From Doryteuthis pealeii (Eukaryota > Mollusca > Cephalopoda > Myopsida > Loliginidae), in contig CM042141.1 in assembly GCA_023376005.1 (NCBI GenBank), positions 96,248,510-96,312,509 on the forward strand: DNA of 64,000 nucleotides, read 5' to 3'. The translations under genes and the position numbers were made by a program. The notes beneath the pieces are model-generated. The model was not told the origin of the DNA, did no database searches, and saw nothing but the letters and a program-made list of their open reading frames with translations. Of this stretch, positions 60,299-64,000 are shown piece after piece; within the stretch, counting starts at the first letter, position 1, and each line of letters opens with the position of its first letter.

Positions 60299-60392
60299 GT
60301 TTCAGATCTGATATCTTCTCTGGGCTTTGATTAACCATATTCTGTGGTTAATGAAGCCTGAAGAAGATATCAGATCTGAAACACTTGTCGCT
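60299..60392. repeat. Foldback FB10 with hammerhead core
   Basis: Left arm 60299-60337 and right arm 60344-60382 are complementary over about 38 bases with a few mismatches around a 6-base loop. A full hammerhead motif lies in and past the right arm. (TA)n follows at 60463. Confidence 0.9.
60355..60392 (+). ncRNA. Hammerhead ribozyme motif with GUC-type cleavage site
   Basis: AGC (60355-60357), CTGAAGA (60358-60364), AGAT-ATCAG-ATCT (4-bp helix II), GAA (60378-60380), ACA-CT-TGT (helix III), C as H17 (60389), GCT (60390-60392). Helix I is AGC/GCT. Every invariant core base is present, 10.1-11.1 is an A-U pair and the cleavage triplet is GUC, the commonest natural one. Helices I and III are only 3 bp, as in the minimal hammerheads reported from Penelope-like elements. 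The mirrored left arm lacks the intact CUGANGA. Predicted cleavage is after 60389. Confidence 0.75.
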
Positions 60393-60455
60393 AATGTAAA
60401 ATAAAAAAAATATTTTAAAAAACATAATCCATTTTGCGGTCATTCTTTTTTATAA

Positions 60456-60462
<7 letters not shown>

Positions 60463-60513
<51 letters not shown>
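60463..60513. repeat. (TA)n microsatellite
   Basis: About 24 TA units, then CACATGCATGCGCGCACACA. Confidence 0.95.
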
Positions 60514-60516
<3 letters not shown>

Positions 60517-60703
60517 GCATGCGCGCACACACACAAGCGGGGATCAATAGCCTGACATGGAGCTATTAGTTGAATTTTCGACCTGAATAATTTTCAATTT
60601 ATGAGATTAATATTCACTACTGAATTAAGTATATTGCTAATGAAGGAGATTATGTTGAAAAATATATATTTGTTGTGTATGCTTTTTTCATTATTAGGCT
60701 ATG

Positions 60704-60734
<31 letters not shown>

Positions 60735-61175
60735 CAAAAATGAAAAAAAAAATCTTTTTTTTTTTTTTTTTTTTTTAAACTAAAATATACAATTAAGATA
60801 TATTCTGGACATATATTCAGCAGATTAAATCTTTCCTTTGTTTTTTGTTTTTTAATTTTTAAATAAATTTCTCTTATGTATTAAATACCTGAACAAAATA
60901 TCAAATACAAACTGTTATTTAGCTTTTAACTAATTTTAGGTAATTTTATCAACACATGCCCTTAAATATTCTAAAATCTTTTAATTGTGACAATATATCC
61001 ATTAAAGCATTGTATTGAAACAAGTTTTATGATTGAACTGCCACCGATACATAAATAAAGTTTATTAATCTATAATTTACTTTCCATAATTACAAGGACT
61101 AATAAATTCTAACATCAATTACATGAGAAAATTGTAGTTTCATTTGCAATATAAGGAATTTAATTGTTCTTATTC
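60514..61175. other. AT-rich DNA, nothing recognised
   Basis: (TA)n at 60705-60734 and a T run of about 22 near 60755. The frame 60601-60783 is low complexity. Confidence 0.45.
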
Positions 61176-61179
61176 AAAT

Positions 61180-61430
61180 GGATGAGTAGGATGTGACACA
61201 AGGTCAATTTCTTAAGCAGATTTTAACAAGTTTAAATTCAGAGTTTTTTTTCCAACTAGACTGGGTGCCTAACAAAGGTCTTGCCTACTATTTACCCATA
61301 GCTGGAGAGAGAATAGTTGGATGTATACCTTTCCCAAGGATATTAGCACTATGTGAAATGCAAACAGCCTTATCCAGGATTTGAACTTGGTTTACCATGT
61401 CCATTTCAAACAACAATAACCAATATCTGT
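61180..61430 (-). mobile_element. tRNA-derived SINE S1
   Basis: GAGTAGGATGTGACACAAGG, CATAGCTGGAGAGAGAATAG, TACCTTTCCCAAGGATATTA, AGGATTTGAACTTGGTTTAC, ACAATAACCAATA. Confidence 0.8.
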
Positions 61431-61484
61431 GTTATAAAAAGGGCCAAAATATCCAAATTAATAAGCTACATTTACATGTGGGTG

Positions 61485-61705
61485 CATATGGTGCAATGGT
61501 TATCATCATAGAAAATCGATTCAGCAACCTGATTAAATAAAGGGTTCGATTTAAAGTTCCGTGAAGGCTCCCAATTCCGATATTGAGATTCCTGAGTTCA
61601 ACAAGAAACACCTGAAGAAAGCCTGAGGGCACATCGACTGAAACATTGTATATATAACAATAAAGATGAGGATAACAGTCAAAAAAATATAAATAATACA
61701 TCAAT
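61485..61705 (+). mobile_element. S1 head joined to S6 tail
   Basis: 61488-61530 carries an S1-like head (GTGCAATGGTTATCATCATA, GAAAATCGATTCAGCAACC), then directly the S6 3' part (TGATTAAATAAAGGGTTCGA, CACCTGAAGAAAGCCTGAGG, ACAATAAAGATGAGGATAAC). Either a chimera or an insertion. Confidence 0.6.
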
Positions 61706-61824
61706 TTCATTTCTACTTTTATTGTAGCTTCTAAAATTCAATCTCTTAATAGAATAACAGGATAGTATAATATTCAGAAGATTATTTTATATTTAGATAA
61801 TGATAAGTCATTGCTGTTTCGAAG

Positions 61825-62105
61825 TAGGTATTTACCCAACACATTTGCCACGGGTAGGATGTGACGCAAGGTCATAAGTTTAGTGCACTCAGTGAGAATT
61901 GAACTCACTATTCAGTAATAATGGATCTGTGAGGCTAGCTTGCTAACCAATAACACCTCTATGAGATGCCCTAGTATTTATCCAACCTGTTCACCACAGG
62001 CTGGATGTGACACAAGGTCACAAGTATGGAGTATTCAGTAAGAATCAAACCTGCTATTCATTAATAATGGATCTGTGAGACTAGCTTGTTAACTGTAAAA
62101 TAGTA
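61825..62105 (-). mobile_element. Two S5 SINE copies in tandem
   Basis: 61828-61972 and 61975-62103 each show ACCCAACACATTTGCCACGG or ATCCAACCTGTTCACCACAG, GACACAAGGTCA(T/C)AAGT-like, GAATTGAACTC-like B box and TAGCTTG(C/T)TAAC. Direct tandem, about 147 bp per unit. Confidence 0.8.
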
Positions 62106-62309
62106 CCTAAATAATGAGAATGGAATTGTCCGTTTTTCCTATAGATAATGTCTGATGAAACCTCAGAAGAGAGAAACGAGATCTCACAACTTAGTAATTG
62201 CTAATTGCTCTGTTCACCTTGTATATTTGCTTAGTAAACCTTTTCCCCTAACCTTAATACTTGTGTTCTTCCTATTATTTCTATTAACTCTGATACTTAA
62301 CACCATGAT

Positions 62310-62450
62310 GGCGCTTTTTACCCAACCTATTTGCCACAGGTAGGATGCGACACAAGGTCACAAGTATGGGCATCCGGCAAGGATTGAACTTATATTCAGT
62401 AGCAATTGATCTGCAAGACTAGCTTGCTAACCATTACACTAGAATTGTTG
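62310..62450 (-). mobile_element. tRNA-derived SINE S5
   Basis: TTACCCAACCTATTTGCCAC, CACAAGGTCACAAGTATGGG, CAAGGATTGAACTTATATTC, TAGCTTGCTAACCATTACAC. Confidence 0.8.
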
Positions 62451-62454
62451 TTTA

Positions 62455-62909
62455 GTAGTAAGTTTCAGCTATATATACACAATTCAAGTTCAAATCCTAC
62501 TGAATAGGATTCTCTGAAATTAAGCAATGTTAAAAAGATAAATAAAAACTTTAATTTAGAATATAATATGGTGCTAAGCTCTTTTCTAATTAAATGATTA
62601 AAATAAAAAAATATTTGTAAAGATGAATTTAAATAGAAAATGTAATGTAGGCAAAATGTACTTCCTAAATAATGCAAATGTTTTCAATGTTAATATAAAA
62701 AATAAATTTACTTTTTATTTGCATATGATACATATGAATGTAGGCCACCAGACACTTTAAAAAAAAAATACCACTTATATTTTTACTCTAAAGTTCCATA
62801 CACATGTATTAAAAATAAATAAAAAATAATAAATAAATAAGAATGAAAGGAAAAAAAATTTTTTTATTAATTTTGAATTTTTTGAATTAATTTTTCATTT
62901 TGTTTTTAG
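62455..62909. other. AT-rich intron-like DNA
   Basis: Nothing recognised apart from the splice acceptor at its right end. Confidence 0.45.
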
Positions 62910-63024
62910 TGCACCCATGGGAGTAGTAAAGAAGATCAGAGGTGACAACAGAAAAAAGACAAAGAATACATTCTTATTTAATCCATTTAGTGTAAAGTCC
63001 TCGAGTGCAAATCAACAATTGTGA
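62910..63024 (+). CDS. Last coding exon of a plus-strand gene
   Basis: A textbook acceptor (TTTTTCATTTTGTTTTTAG, 62891-62909) is followed by one base completing a split codon and 37 codons: APMGVVKKIRGDNRKKTKN, then TFLFNPFSVKSSSANQQL and TGA at 63022. The residue mix is protein-like: a basic cluster (KKIR...NRKKTK), then a hydrophobic FLFNPF patch and a polar end. The basic stretch could be a nuclear localisation or RNA-binding segment. Upstream exons must lie to the left on this strand, ending with two leftover bases. The tiny exon at 53759-53793 leaves one, so at least one further exon is missing. ATTAAA at about 63252 could serve as poly(A) signal. Family not recognised. Confidence 0.55.
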
Positions 63025-63429
63025 ATGTTAAATAAGACTTACAAGTGTAGAGTTATGGCCCTTGTTACATGCTTCAGGATTAAGCCAGAGGAAAACTATA
63101 CATTCATTTTACAACACTTTACAATGGTATTTAAACTAGCTCAACATTCTGTAAATTATATTGGTTGTTTAGCATGAGATACATAAAATCTATCAAGATT
63201 TTCAGCATAGCTAGACTATTATTGCTTATTGCCATGAGAGTAACATTCAATGATTAAAGAAAACACACCCACATTAAACTAGTTTTCTTTTTCCATATTA
63301 GAATTCACTGTGAACAAAACCAGATACTTGGCCACTTACAGGTTAATGCTCTACTAATTAAAAGTGAAATGAAAACTATTACATTTAAATTAAAAACAAA
63401 CTATTTATTCTAATAGTCTGCATAATTCC
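63025..63429 (+). other. Probable 3' UTR and flank
   Basis: Ordinary AT-rich sequence without repeats directly after the stop. No AATAAA seen, but ATTAAA variants occur. Confidence 0.3.
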
Positions 63430-63650
63430 ATTGTTTGGTATCTTTATTTAAAGTCATATCAACCTTTGTGGGTTATTTAATGCTAAAGCTCTCCTTGTGG
63501 TACTTATTTAACCCATAGGTAGGAGGGATGATGGGGGGGGAGGTCACAAAGGTATTAGTCTGAAAGTGAACATAATAGCTAGACTGGAGTTTGAACTCAC
63601 TTACTACACTGTCACATACCAGCAAGCTAGCCCCTATACCATAGGGACTC
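63430..63650 (-). mobile_element. tRNA-derived SINE S4, copy 6
   Basis: TTTGGTATCTTTATTTAAAG, CATATCAACCTTTGTGGGTT, ACAAAGGTATTAGTCTGAAA, AGCCCCTATACCATAGGGAC. Confidence 0.75.
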
Positions 63651-63674
63651 ACCCCTTTTATAAGTTGTTGTTGT

Positions 63675-63678
63675 TGTG

Positions 63679-63717
<39 letters not shown>
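63675..63717. repeat. (TG)n microsatellite
   Basis: About 20 TG units. Confidence 0.95.
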
Positions 63718-63718
<1 letters not shown>

Positions 63719-63799
63719 GAAAAATGAGATGTAAAAAAAAATTTGGTGGAAGCTTTATATATGTTTGGAAAAAAGATAAAAGGAAAAAATTTGTTTACT

Positions 63800-63805
<6 letters not shown>

Positions 63806-63850
<45 letters not shown>
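63806..63850. repeat. (TA)n microsatellite
   Basis: About 22 TA units. The remaining 150 bases to the window end are AT-rich with no feature recognised. Confidence 0.95.
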
Positions 63851-63852
<2 letters not shown>

Positions 63853-64000
63853 GTATACCCAAAATGAAGCTAAACTGCGTTTTTGACAAAATGACTTTAG
63901 CCCCCCCTACAGAAAATAATTTACCAAAAATCAGGGAATTATTGGATTTTAATGAAATGTTCAGTGTTTATTTATCAATGAATGATCTTTATAATGCATT

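Overview
This window looks like animal nuclear DNA that is AT-rich, intron-rich and packed with repeats. There are no bacterial operons, long open frames, rRNA genes, functional tRNA genes or CRISPR arrays. At least five tRNA-derived SINE families, a mutually similar family around a TTGGTTGG head, non-autonomous Helitrons, mariner relics, and many (TA)n, (CA)n and (GA)n arrays together suggest a lophotrochozoan, most likely a mollusc and perhaps an octopus-like coleoid cephalopod. That placement is an inference from repeat style, not from a diagnostic gene.

Protein-coding content is sparse and split into short exons found by splice sites plus frame. On the minus strand, a start exon (27785-27904) with a strong start context and a GT donor has a phase-compatible 77-nt exon 13.4 kb downstream (14279-14355). 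An extra exon at 22161-22236 and a possible last exon at 13286-13328 may belong to it. A second minus-strand gene appears to run from about 46.1 kb to 42.67 kb: an upstream exon, a membrane-helix exon (45421-45513) and a coiled-coil last exon with stop and nearby AATAAA (42669-42761), or an alternative last exon at 43220-43297. On the plus strand there is a start exon at 7388-7491, a promoter-like stretch with a tiny first coding exon at 53.6-53.8 kb, a weak exon at 55.6 kb and a convincing basic last exon at 62910-63024. None of these proteins could be named.

Most of the rest is mobile DNA: SINE families S1 to S7, four other dispersed repeats (R1 to R4), three Helitron-like copies, an internally deleted mariner with intact ends (32917-33767), a decayed mariner invaded by two SINEs, one carrying a third (49.1-50.9 kb), and several TA-flanked MITEs.

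The most unusual feature is a set of about ten foldback (inverted-repeat) loci, most beside (TA)n arrays. Many carry a motif matching the hammerhead ribozyme core: CUGANGA, helix II, GAA(A), short helix III, H17, with helix I pairing across it. The best are at 10973-11017, 60355-60392, 28525-28561 and 29359-29400. A head-to-head pair of fragments at 27.24-27.53 kb encodes a DKGG-type peptide like that of Penelope-like reverse transcriptases. I infer that many of the foldbacks are head-to-head remnants of ribozyme-tailed Penelope-like retroelements inserted in TA microsatellites.
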